A stretch of DNA of 38,664 bases, from assembly GCA_003282895.1 (NCBI GenBank), contig QBYI01000004.1, positions 1 through 38,664 of the forward strand, written 5' to 3'. This DNA is from Pelagibacteraceae bacterium AG-325-F15. Lineage in GTDB: Bacteria; Pseudomonadota; Alphaproteobacteria; Pelagibacterales; Pelagibacteraceae. The translations under genes were made by a program, and so were the position numbers. Numbering within the stretch: the first letter of the stretch is position 1; every line of letters starts with the position of its first letter. Shown here piece by piece: positions 8,604 to 17,749 of this stretch. Below the pieces are notes generated by a model. It saw nothing but the letters and a program-made list of their open reading frames with translations, was not told the origin of the DNA and did no database searches.

Positions 8604-9926
8604 ATGACCAATTATACCAAGAATATAAATAATATATTTTACATCTTTGTTTTATCACATCTTTTATTTTGGACATTGGTACCATCTTTAACAAATCATA
8701 ATTTACCACTTGATACTATTGAAGCTTTAGCTTGGGGAAGTAATTTAGACTGGGGATTTAACAAGCATCCACCAATGAGTGCATTTTTTCCAGAAGTTTT
8801 TTTTCAAATTTTTGGTTCACAAGATTGGGCTTACTATTTACTTAGTCAAATTTTTGTAATTATTTCTTTTTATTATGTTTTTAAACTTTCAAAAGAAATT
8901 TTAAAAAATGATTTACTAAGTTTAATTTCAGTTCTACTTTTGGAGAGTATCTATTTTTACAATTTTACAACCCCAGAATTTAATGTAAACGTTTGCCAAC
9001 TCCCATTCTGGTCATTAACAGTTTATTTTTCTTGGAAAATTTATAGTGGAAAAAACATTAAATTTACGGATTGTTTATTAATAGGATTTTTTGCAGCTTT
9101 TGGGTTTTTATCAAAATATTTATTTCTATATCTTTTAGTTTCAATTGATCTTTTATTTTTTTACTTAATTTTTATTAAGAAAAATAAAAAGTTTGATTTT
9201 AAGTATGTAATATCACTTGAAGTCTTTTTGGTTGTTTTAGTCCCTCATTTAATTTGGTTAAACAATAACGATTTTATAACTTTAACTTATGGACTAGCAA
9301 GAACTGGTCTAGAACAATCAAGTTTAGTTGATCATATCAAATTTCCATTAATTTTTATTGCAAAACAAATTGGAATATTAATTCCATTTTTATTTTTAGT
9401 CATGCTGTTAGTTAAAAAAATTAAATTTAAAATAAATTTTAATAACAAAGAACAACTTTTTTTAATTGTAATAAATGTTGTGCCTATCTTTTTAATGTTT
9501 TTAACTTCAGTGATAACTGGCTCAAAAATAAGAACCATGTGGATGACACCTTTTTATTTATTTTTTGGAACTTTTTTTGTTTATTTTCTTAAAACTCAAA
9601 TTAATATTAAAAATCTAAAACCATTCATTTCTGGGTTTCTATTTTTATTTTTTATATCTCCAGTGATTTATTCATACATATCAATTTCAAAAGAAGATAA
9701 GAGAACAGATTACCCAGGTAAAGAAATTGCCATTAAAACTCAATATGCTTGGGATCAGCAATTTAGTTCAACAATAAATGTCGTTTACGGAAATGAATGG
9801 AATGCTGGTAATTTATCTTACCATCTAAAATCAAGACCTGTTTGGGAGGGTATTGTTGAAAGGAATAAACTTGATCAATTGAAAGACTATATGTGTCTTG
9901 ATAATGTTTGTGTTGGATCTAAGTAA
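8604..9926 (+). CDS. Glycosyltransferase family 39/ArnT-like polytopic membrane protein
   Basis: 440 aa multi-TM; N-terminal LPLDTIEALAWGSNLDWGFNKHPPMSAFF with acidic/HPP motif typical of GT39-like dolichyl/undecaprenyl-P-sugar transferases. Confidence 0.8.
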   Translation: MTNYTKNINNIFYIFVLSHLLFWTLVPSLTNHNLPLDTIEALAWGSNLDWGFNKHPPMSAFFPEVFFQIFGSQDWAYYLLSQIFVIISFYYVFKLSKEILKNDLLSLISVLLLESIYFYNFTTPEFNVNVCQLPFWSLTVYFSWKIYSGKNIKFTDCLLIGFFAAFGFLSKYLFLYLLVSIDLLFFYLIFIKKNKKFDFKYVISLEVFLVVLVPHLIWLNNNDFITLTYGLARTGLEQSSLVDHIKFPLIFIAKQIGILIPFLFLVMLLVKKIKFKINFNNKEQLFLIVINVVPIFLMFLTSVITGSKIRTMWMTPFYLFFGTFFVYFLKTQINIKNLKPFISGFLFLFFISPVIYSYISISKEDKRTDYPGKEIAIKTQYAWDQQFSSTINVVYGNEWNAGNLSYHLKSRPVWEGIVERNKLDQLKDYMCLDNVCVGSK

Positions 9927-9928
9927 AG

Positions 9929-10801
9929 ATGAAAAAGTATACAATTTTAATTCCAATTTATAATGACAGAGAATCTTTAACAAAATTAATAGAAAATATA
10001 AATTTCGAAGCAAAAAATCTTACATCTCAGATATCAATAATTGTAGTAAATGATGCTTCATCCCAACAAATTACGGACAATTATTCTAATACTGAAAATA
10101 TAAATAGTATTGAAATTATAAACATGAAAGAAAATAGAGGTCATGCAAGATGTATCGCCTCAGGATTAAAGTATATTTTTGAAAAAAAAGAATTTGATTA
10201 TGTTATTCCAATGGATGGAGATGGGGAGGATAGGCCTGAAGAAATCAAAAGCTTTATTCAACTAGCAGAACAACCCAATGATAAAACTATAGTTGGGGAA
10301 CGAACTAAAAGATCTGAAAATTTATTTTTTAAAACTTGTTATCAATTACATAAACTTTTAACCTTAGGTTTTACTGGTCATTCAATTAAGTTTGGTAATT
10401 TTACCTGTTTATCCAAATCAACTATTGAAAAAATGTTAAATGAAAAAGCTACTTGGAATAGCTTTTCTGGTTCATTAAAAAAAGTAGAAAAAGATTTGTT
10501 AGCCATACCTTCCGTAAGAGGGACAAGATATTTTGGCCCATCTAAAATGAGTTTTTTTAACTTATTAAAACACTCCCTTTCAATTATAAGTGTATTTCGA
10601 AAAACAGTTTTAATTCGCTCGGCTTTATTTATAGTTTTTTATATTCTTCTAATGCAAAGCAATGCATCAATTATCACTTCAGTTCCTTTGGTTTTGTTAC
10701 TGATAATGATTTATTCAATTTCAAGTTTAGCTTTAAGAGAAAATTTAGATGAATTTAATAAGTGTTTGTTAAATATTAATGATATTGAAAAAATAAAATG
10801 A
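9929..10801 (+). CDS. Glycosyltransferase family 2
   Basis: YTILIPIYNDRESLTKLIENI, VVNDASSQ, NRGHARCIASGLKY, VIPMDGDGEDRPEEI; C-terminal TM segments. Confidence 0.88.
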   Translation: MKKYTILIPIYNDRESLTKLIENINFEAKNLTSQISIIVVNDASSQQITDNYSNTENINSIEIINMKENRGHARCIASGLKYIFEKKEFDYVIPMDGDGEDRPEEIKSFIQLAEQPNDKTIVGERTKRSENLFFKTCYQLHKLLTLGFTGHSIKFGNFTCLSKSTIEKMLNEKATWNSFSGSLKKVEKDLLAIPSVRGTRYFGPSKMSFFNLLKHSLSIISVFRKTVLIRSALFIVFYILLMQSNASIITSVPLVLLLIMIYSISSLALRENLDEFNKCLLNINDIEKIK

Positions 10802-11685
10802 TAAAAAAAATTTTTAAAATTTTACTACCAGTTTTAATTCTATTTAATTCAAGTTATGCAGAGCCTATTGTGGTCAAAAAAACAAAATGGCATCATATGG
10901 ATATCAAAAAACATTTTGAAGTAGTAACTGAAAATGTTCGTGCTGGTAAAACTGCGCAAAAATTTGAAATTAGACACGGTGAATGTAAAAAACAAGACTG
11001 TAAGTGGGGTGCACATAGGACTGAAAAACACTTAAAGATTTATCAATTTTCAAAAAAAAAATTTAAAGATCCTGTATTTTATGCTGTAAGCGTTTTTATA
11101 CCTGAAGATTTTGGGTATGATTTTGTAGCTTCAAAGATGTCAATGTTTCAAGCTAAAATGATGGGAGTTGATATGCCACTTTGGATGGTTTCAACTCAAG
11201 GGTCTGGCTTTCAAGTAAGATTAGGTCACTATAAAAGATGTGAAGTGCACTCATTTAAAAAAGGGACCTGGAATGATTTTGTGGTTAAGACAAATTATAG
11301 TAGAGAGAGAGTTAAAGGTGAAAAATATTTTGAATTATGGTGGAATGGAAAAAAAATAGATGAGTGCACACACTATATTCCTTTTATAACGAAAAAACAT
11401 ATTCAAGAATCGAAAAGTCATGGGTGGAGTAGCAATAAACAACAAATTAATATGAGATATGGTATCTACAAATTTAGAGTAGGTGATTACTTATCTCAAA
11501 TAGCTAAGAAAAAACCTAAAAAAATGAAGACCATGACACAACCAAGTGGTATGAAAAATATAATAAATCCTTTTAAATATGATTGGGGCGTTAAAATTCC
11601 AACAACAATAATGTTGTATGATGAAATTAGGATTGGCAAAAGCTTCAATGAAGTAGATATAAAAACAAATGATCCTGTCGATTAA
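10798..11685 (+). CDS. Putative secreted polysaccharide lyase (heparin-lyase-I-like jelly roll)
   Basis: Signal peptide; KFEIRHGECK, FYAVSVFIPEDF, GTWNDFVVKTNYS, FELWWNGKKI, MRYGIYKFR, MLYDEIRIGKSFNEV, consistent with the Polysacc_lyase family. Confidence 0.6.
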   Translation: MIKKIFKILLPVLILFNSSYAEPIVVKKTKWHHMDIKKHFEVVTENVRAGKTAQKFEIRHGECKKQDCKWGAHRTEKHLKIYQFSKKKFKDPVFYAVSVFIPEDFGYDFVASKMSMFQAKMMGVDMPLWMVSTQGSGFQVRLGHYKRCEVHSFKKGTWNDFVVKTNYSRERVKGEKYFELWWNGKKIDECTHYIPFITKKHIQESKSHGWSSNKQQINMRYGIYKFRVGDYLSQIAKKKPKKMKTMTQPSGMKNIINPFKYDWGVKIPTTIMLYDEIRIGKSFNEVDIKTNDPVD

Positions 11686-11690
11686 GATTT

Positions 11691-12836
11691 ATGAAAAAAC
11701 TTTTAATAATTATGTTATCTTTGTTTGTATTTGTACCTGTTCAAGCTAAGGTTAAATCTAAAGATATTAATTTTCCAGGAAAATTTTATACCGATAAAAT
11801 TAAATCTTGTGAAGTATTAGAAGATATTACAATGAGCTCGAGACTCTTTAGTGATATTTTTAGAGTTAAGGGTTTTGTTGGATATGATTGGCATAGTGAT
11901 CATCAAAAAAATAGTACATCACTAACAGTTAAACATGAAAACATTACTGAACCTATTAAAATTTTGATGTTACTGGCTCACAACTCTTTATCAAATAAAG
12001 ATCAATATAATATTAAAGAGGCAAAAGATTTATTAGTTGAAATAGCAAAAGCAGATACGTTGTATGACTCAATTGATCCTGAGGGTCTTAAAAAGAAACC
12101 TAAGTGTTGGAAGAATAGTGATGTGAACGCTCCATGTTGGTATCATGAATATCAATTCGCAAGAGATGTTTTTGGTAATTACATGATTTCTGCGATTTGG
12201 TTAAAATCTGAATTAGACGATAGTGAGTTTAAAATTATAAATACATATATAAAAAAGATGTATAAGAAATTTTTAAAACCAAAAGAGTTTGAACCTACCG
12301 ATAGAGGATTTTATCAAATGGCTAATTCTGGTATACCAACATTAGTTTATGCCTCTTGGTCTAATGATAAAAAACTTGCTGCAAAAGAAATTAATTTCAG
12401 ATTTAAACAAATAGATAAATTATTTTATGATGATGGATACATTAACAATAATTCATTCAGGGGTGTTAGAGCTCAATGGTATCACTCTTATGGCTTAAAT
12501 CCTGCTCTTGCATATGTTTATATTTCAAATTTATGGGGAGCAAAAGTTCCTGAAAAGATTATCAAAAAATTAACTAATGCAGGTCTCGTTGCCAATCTAG
12601 CTTTAAAAGATTATGAGAAATTTAGAAGTCGACCATTTACTGGTGAGTACAATGAAAATATAACTGAGGATCCAAAACACGCAAGAAAGCATACACATCA
12701 AGACGCAATCGGAATCGATGTACTAATGGAATTGGTTACAGGTGTAAAATTAGAAAATGATCCAATTTATCTTCGAAAAAGAAATATAACTGGCATAGAT
12801 GACACTATAGGCTTCAACCCTCATTGTATTAAATGA
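11691..12836 (+). CDS. Putative secreted alginate-lyase-like alpha/alpha-toroid protein
   Basis: Signal peptide; WYHEYQFARDVFGNYMISAIWLK, DRGFYQMANSGIPTLVYASW, DDGYINNNSFRGVRAQWYHSYGLNPALAYVYI, helical-repeat pattern as in alginate lyase domains. Confidence 0.5.
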   Translation: MKKLLIIMLSLFVFVPVQAKVKSKDINFPGKFYTDKIKSCEVLEDITMSSRLFSDIFRVKGFVGYDWHSDHQKNSTSLTVKHENITEPIKILMLLAHNSLSNKDQYNIKEAKDLLVEIAKADTLYDSIDPEGLKKKPKCWKNSDVNAPCWYHEYQFARDVFGNYMISAIWLKSELDDSEFKIINTYIKKMYKKFLKPKEFEPTDRGFYQMANSGIPTLVYASWSNDKKLAAKEINFRFKQIDKLFYDDGYINNNSFRGVRAQWYHSYGLNPALAYVYISNLWGAKVPEKIIKKLTNAGLVANLALKDYEKFRSRPFTGEYNENITEDPKHARKHTHQDAIGIDVLMELVTGVKLENDPIYLRKRNITGIDDTIGFNPHCIK

Positions 12837-12846
12837 AGCAATCTAT

Positions 12847-14127
12847 TTAATTAGTTCTAATCGTTGGTAGTGAATAAAAATCAGCTGTATCTATCTTAGA
12901 AGAATACTCTCTTTTCATATTCCATCTCTTTTGAACGCCAGCGCTTGCAACACTTAAGGTAGATCTTCCGTATCGATGATTAGTATTATCAATAGACCTC
13001 ATTAAATTGCTAATTTTCTCATCTTTTTCAGATGAAAATAGATTAGTTTTATCATTAGCGTTAGACAATCCCGTAAGCATAACACCTGCTTTTTGATATT
13101 GGTAACCATTTTTGAATATACCCTCTAATATTGTAACTGCAGTTTTAACTACTTCGATACTATTGTTTGTTGCAATTGGAAAATCAATTGTCTTTGCATT
13201 TGAATAATATCCGTAGTTTCTTTGAAACGGACTAGTTCTAACAAATACTGTAATTGCTTTTGCAACTAAAGATTCTGATCTAATTTTTTCAGATGCATTC
13301 AAACAATAGCTTGCAACTGCTTCTTTCAATTCTTGAAATTTCTCAATTCGTTTCCCAAATGATCTTGAGACAACACAACTTTTTCTTTTTGTTGTAGTAG
13401 TTTCTAAGTTAATACAAGGAATACCCTTAAGCTCCATTGCAGTTCTAGAACTTAAAACATTAGAAGATTTTTTAATCCAACTATTAGATTTATTCTTAAG
13501 TTGTTTTGCATTATAAATTCCATTCTTTTGATAAAATTTTGTTAACTGTCTACCAACACCCCATACGTCATTAATTTCTACTTTTTCAAGAACAGGATCC
13601 AAGTTATCAATACCAATTAAACTAGTAACCCCTGATTGCTTTTTTTTTGCAATATGGTTTGCAATTTTACTTAGAGTTTTTGTTTTAGCAATTCCGATAC
13701 TAGTTGGAATACCAGTCCATTGTAAAACTGTTTCTCTAATTTCTTTTCCAACTTTTTCTACATCTTGATCTGGAAAATTTGATAAATCTAAAAATGCTTC
13801 ATCAATAGAATAAATTTCTATATCAGAATTAAATCTTTTAAGAGTTCGCATTACTCTTCTAGATAGATCGCCATATAAAGAATAATTAGATGAAAAAACT
13901 TCTACTTTATTTTTAATAATAATATCTTTTGCTTTAAAGTAAGGTTCACCCATTTTAATTCCTAAAGCTTTTGCTTCATTAGATCTTGAAATAATACAAC
14001 CATCATTATTAGATAAAACAACAACAGGTTTTCTTCTTATTTTAGGATTAAATAATCTTTCACAAGAAACGTAAAAAGAATTACAATCAACTAATGCTAT
14101 TTTTTTAGTACGTAGAATGGATGACAT
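12847..14127 (-). CDS. umuC: Y-family DNA polymerase V subunit UmuC
   Basis: IALVDCNSFYVSCERLFNPKIRRKPVVVLSNNDGCIISRSNEAKALGIKMG, EIYSIDEAFLDL, PTSIGIAKTKTLSKIAN. Confidence 0.95.
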   Translation of the reverse strand: MSSILRTKKIALVDCNSFYVSCERLFNPKIRRKPVVVLSNNDGCIISRSNEAKALGIKMGEPYFKAKDIIIKNKVEVFSSNYSLYGDLSRRVMRTLKRFNSDIEIYSIDEAFLDLSNFPDQDVEKVGKEIRETVLQWTGIPTSIGIAKTKTLSKIANHIAKKKQSGVTSLIGIDNLDPVLEKVEINDVWGVGRQLTKFYQKNGIYNAKQLKNKSNSWIKKSSNVLSSRTAMELKGIPCINLETTTTKRKSCVVSRSFGKRIEKFQELKEAVASYCLNASEKIRSESLVAKAITVFVRTSPFQRNYGYYSNAKTIDFPIATNNSIEVVKTAVTILEGIFKNGYQYQKAGVMLTGLSNANDKTNLFSSEKDEKISNLMRSIDNTNHRYGRSTLSVASAGVQKRWNMKREYSSKIDTADFYSLPTIRTN

Positions 14128-14500
14128 AAGTTACAACTCCCCAAATAAAAATATCTTGTTCTTCGTTAATTAAAATTCTGTCAGTAAATTCTTTAGATCC
14201 TGAAGTTAAAAACTTTTTATCTCTTTCTTGAACTAAACTTTTAACCACAAGTTCATCATGAACATTTGCTATTACTGTTGAAAAATTTTTTGGCTTTAAA
14301 CTTTTATCGACAACCAGCAAATCTCCATCATTAATCCCAACATCCACCATTGATTTACCTTGCACCCTGATGATGAAGGTAGCTGGAACGTTTCTTATTA
14401 AATGCATGTTAAGATCAATATCTTCTTCGATATAATCAGTTGCAGGAGATGGAAAACCAGCACCTGCTTTATGTAGATAATATGGGATAGTTAGCTTCAT
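14105..14500 (-). CDS. umuD: UmuD, LexA-like S24 self-cleaving protein
   Basis: AGAGFPSPATDYIEEDIDLN (A-G cleavage site), VQGKSMVDVGINDGDLLVVD (Ser), ELVVKSLV (Lys); 23 bp overlap with umuC. Confidence 0.92.
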   Translation of the reverse strand: MKLTIPYYLHKAGAGFPSPATDYIEEDIDLNMHLIRNVPATFIIRVQGKSMVDVGINDGDLLVVDKSLKPKNFSTVIANVHDELVVKSLVQERDKKFLTSGSKEFTDRILINEEQDIFIWGVVTYVIHSTY

Positions 14501-14515
14501 GTTCTTGTTTTGTTC
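14501..14515 (-). promoter_or_regulatory. Alphaproteobacterial-type LexA/SOS box (GTTC-N7-GTTC)
   Basis: Plus strand GTTCTTGTTTTGTTC; minus strand GAACAAAACAAGAAC, directly abutting the umuD ATG. Confidence 0.82.
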
Positions 14516-14681
14516 TTATTTATAGACTAGTTATACAATGCACGCAAGAGGTTGTATTTTGAGTCTGTAACTGAATCAAAAGTGAATCAAAACGTGAACA
14601 TCGAAACTACATTTTGTGTGCTTGTGGATAACTTTAACCAGAGATAGTTTAAATTGAATATTAATTAGATAAAAAAGGCAA

Positions 14682-15050
14682 ATGAAAACATTAACATGTC
14701 ATTGTGGTGCAGTGGAAATCCAAGTTAATCTTAAAAAGGAAATAGATAAATTAATGAGATGTAATTGTTCAATGTGTAAAAGAAAAGGAACGATGGTTAC
14801 AACAATTAATAAAGAAGATTTAAAAATTGTTAAAGGAGAAGATAAAATAAAAATTTATCAGTTCAATACAAAAGTAGCTAAACATCATTTTTGTTCAGAG
14901 TGCGGAGTTCAAACTCATAATTTAAGAAGAAGTGATCCAAATACTTATGGTATTAATGTAGGGTGCATAGATGAAATAAAACCAAACGAGCTATTTAAAC
15001 TAAAGACCTTTATTAACGATGGTCAAAATCATATAAAAGACAGGAAATAA
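14682..15050 (+). CDS. GFA/CENP-V domain zinc protein, copy 1
   Basis: LTCHCGAVEIQ, RCNCSMCKRKG, HHFCSECGVQTHN Cys ligands. Confidence 0.88.
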   Translation: MKTLTCHCGAVEIQVNLKKEIDKLMRCNCSMCKRKGTMVTTINKEDLKIVKGEDKIKIYQFNTKVAKHHFCSECGVQTHNLRRSDPNTYGINVGCIDEIKPNELFKLKTFINDGQNHIKDRK

Positions 15051-15051
15051 A

Positions 15052-15417
15052 ATGAAAAAATTAACATGTCATTGTGGAGCAGTTGAGGCAGAAATTAATT
15101 TGGATGGAGATTTAGCAAAGGTTATAAAATGTAATTGCTCTATTTGTAAAAGAAGAGGAGCAATAATGTCTATGGTCAAAAATGAGGATTTTAAAATTGT
15201 AAAAGGTGAGGGTAAATTAAAACTTTATCAATTTCACACAAACGTTGCTAAACATTATTTCTGTTCTGAATGTGGAATTTATACTCATCATAATCCGAGA
15301 GTTAATCCAGCAATGACAGGTTTTAATGTTGGTTGCATTGATGAAATAAACACTTTTGACTTAAAAGATGTTCCAGTAAATGATGGTCAGAATCATCCAT
15401 TAGATCAAAAAAAATAA
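15052..15417 (+). CDS. GFA/CENP-V domain zinc protein, copy 2
   Basis: LTCHCGAVEAE, KCNCSICKRRG, HYFCSECGIYTHH; clearly paralogous to the upstream gene. Confidence 0.88.
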   Translation: MKKLTCHCGAVEAEINLDGDLAKVIKCNCSICKRRGAIMSMVKNEDFKIVKGEGKLKLYQFHTNVAKHYFCSECGIYTHHNPRVNPAMTGFNVGCIDEINTFDLKDVPVNDGQNHPLDQKK

Positions 15418-15423
15418 TTTTTA

Positions 15424-16353
15424 ATGAATAAAATAAATAAATGTTTTGATAGAGTAAAAAAAGATTGTTTTAAGTTTATTAAATCTCAAGAAACTGTAAC
15501 AGAAAAATTCAGAAATAAAGATGGAATGCTTAAAACTTTTTTAATTCCAATGTGTTTTTGGATTGCAAACAAGACTATAAATAAAAAACCTTATTTTGTT
15601 GGTTTGGCTGGAGGACAAGGCACTGGTAAAACAACTATCAGTTCAATTGTTAAAATAATATTAGAAAAGCATTTTAAACTAAAAGTATTTAAAATTTCTA
15701 TTGATGATTTTTACAAAACTAGAAAAGAGAGAGAAAACTTATCAAAAAAAATACACCCCATGTTAATGACAAGAGGTGTACCAGGTACTCATGATGTGCA
15801 AATGATGCTTAATTTTTTTAAAAAAGTAAAAAGTAATAATTTTAAAAAAATTGAACTACCAGATTTCAACAAAGCAATTGATGATAGGTCTCCTAAAAAG
15901 TATTGGTATAAGCTTAAAGAAAAACCCGATGTAGTAATATTTGAAGGTTGGTGCGTCGGTGCGAAAGCTGAATTAAATAAGACACTAAAAAAATCAATAA
16001 ACTTACTTGAAAAAACTAACGATCAAGAGCTCTTATGGAGAAACTATGTTAACAAACAATTAAAAACTAAGTACAAAAATTTGTATTCTCAACTTAATTG
16101 TATGATTTATTTAAAAGCACAAAACTTTAGTTTGCTTCAAAAATGGAGATTAAAACAAGAGCATAAACTATGGCTGAAGAGCAAAAAATCATCTAGCCAT
16201 AAGATAATGAATAAGAATGATGTGTTAAAGTTTATGCAAACGTATCAAAGAATTACTGAAAACATGTTCAAAAAAATGCCTAAATATGCTTCTATAGTTT
16301 TAAATTTAAATAGTAACCATCAGATTAAATCTGCAGTATATAAGAAAAAATGA
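15424..16353 (+). CDS. D-glycerate 3-kinase-like P-loop kinase
   Basis: VGLAGGQGTGKTTISSIV, ISIDDFYKTRKERENLS, RGVPGTHDVQM, FEGWCVGA. Confidence 0.85.
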   Translation: MNKINKCFDRVKKDCFKFIKSQETVTEKFRNKDGMLKTFLIPMCFWIANKTINKKPYFVGLAGGQGTGKTTISSIVKIILEKHFKLKVFKISIDDFYKTRKERENLSKKIHPMLMTRGVPGTHDVQMMLNFFKKVKSNNFKKIELPDFNKAIDDRSPKKYWYKLKEKPDVVIFEGWCVGAKAELNKTLKKSINLLEKTNDQELLWRNYVNKQLKTKYKNLYSQLNCMIYLKAQNFSLLQKWRLKQEHKLWLKSKKSSSHKIMNKNDVLKFMQTYQRITENMFKKMPKYASIVLNLNSNHQIKSAVYKKK

Positions 16354-17642
16354 AAAAAACATTAATACTAATCAGTTTAACATTATTTTATTTTGGTAAT
16401 GCATTTGCGATAACCTTGTACGATGCTTTAAATCAAACTTATCAGAATAATATTCAGTTAAATGCAGAAAGAGAAAATATTAAAGCATCTGAGGAGGATA
16501 TTAATATTTCAAAAGCAGATTACAAACCGACTTTAACTTTAAGTGGTTCAAAAAGTATAGAAAATACAAATAAACTTACAAATCAAAGTGGAGGAGATGC
16601 TTCAAGTAGTGATGTTGATCCATTAACAACATCAATTAAATTAGAACAAACAATTCTTGATTATGGAAGAGATTTATCATTTGAGAAAAATTTGATCGGA
16701 TTAGATTTAGCAAAAGCAAAGTTAATTAAAAAAGAGCAAGATATTCTGTACAGTGCAATTGATGTTTTTACTAATTTAATATTAGCCAAAGAAAAATTAT
16801 CCATTAATAGAAAAAATTTAAATTTATTAAATAGGCAGCTTGAAAATGATAAGATAAGATTAGATCGAGGCCAAATTACTATTGCTGATCTAGCTCAAAC
16901 TGAATCTTCGCTTGCAGGTGCTCAAGCCCAATTTACCCAAGCAAAAAGTGATTTAACAATTAGTAAATTAAATTATGAAAATATAATTGGAAAAATTGAT
17001 AATCCAAAATCTCTCAAAAAAAATTCAAACTCAATTGTTAGTATTCCAAAAAGTTTAGATGAAGCGATAAATCTTTCTAAACAAAATAACCCAGATATTA
17101 AAATAGCAAATTTTGATGTAGTACAATCAGAAAAAGATTTAGCAATAGCAGAGACAGATTTAAAACCAACAGCATCATTATCATTAGAGAAATCTTTCGC
17201 TGATGACTTAAGCTCAACTATTGATAGAAAAGATAAAGATATTTTAAAAGCTACAGTCAGTTGGCCATTCTACTCAGGAGGTAAAAAGAAATCAAAAATT
17301 AATAAAAATACAAATTTAACAGTTAGAAAAAGATTATTATTAGATGATGTGATTAGAACAAATGATACTAATGTAGCTAGTGCGTGGTCTAGTTTAGCTT
17401 CATCAAAAAGTTTTCTAAATTCTGTAAAAGTACAAGTAAGAGCAGCAAAAATTGCAAATGAAGGAATTGCAGCAGAATACGAACGAGGTTCTAGAACGAC
17501 ACTTGATGTAATCCAATCAAATTCTTTATTACTCTCTGCCCAAATATCCTTAGCAAATTCTGAAAGAAATTACCTTATGGCTCAATACAATCTGCTTAAA
17601 TCGGTTGGGTTATTAAATAGCCAATATCTAAAACTTAAGTAA
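16350..17642 (+). CDS. TolC-family outer membrane efflux protein
   Basis: Signal peptide, ITLYDALNQTYQNNIQLNAERENIKASEEDI, duplicated helical repeats, YERGSRTTLDVIQSNSLLLSAQISLANSERNYLMAQYNLL. Confidence 0.9.
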   Translation: MKKTLILISLTLFYFGNAFAITLYDALNQTYQNNIQLNAERENIKASEEDINISKADYKPTLTLSGSKSIENTNKLTNQSGGDASSSDVDPLTTSIKLEQTILDYGRDLSFEKNLIGLDLAKAKLIKKEQDILYSAIDVFTNLILAKEKLSINRKNLNLLNRQLENDKIRLDRGQITIADLAQTESSLAGAQAQFTQAKSDLTISKLNYENIIGKIDNPKSLKKNSNSIVSIPKSLDEAINLSKQNNPDIKIANFDVVQSEKDLAIAETDLKPTASLSLEKSFADDLSSTIDRKDKDILKATVSWPFYSGGKKKSKINKNTNLTVRKRLLLDDVIRTNDTNVASAWSSLASSKSFLNSVKVQVRAAKIANEGIAAEYERGSRTTLDVIQSNSLLLSAQISLANSERNYLMAQYNLLKSVGLLNSQYLKLK

Positions 17643-17684
17643 TTATTTGATTTTTTGAGTAAAAAATAAATATATTGCTAATGA

Positions 17685-17699
17685 GAACAAAATGTGTAC
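17685..17699 (+). promoter_or_regulatory. Near-consensus LexA/SOS box upstream of recA
   Basis: GAACAAAATGTGTAC, 50 bp before the recA ATG; matches GAAC-N7-G(A/T)AC and shares GAACAAAA with the umuD box. Confidence 0.6.
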
Positions 17700-17749
17700 A
17701 TTTAATAGCATGATTCGAGTGTTAAAAAAATTAAAAAAAGAGGCTAAAA

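Noticed and set aside
14516-14681. Possible tRNA/tmRNA remnant or riboswitch beside umuD
   Set aside because: No cloverleaf, T-loop (GGTTCRA) or CCA-end pattern could be found by eye.
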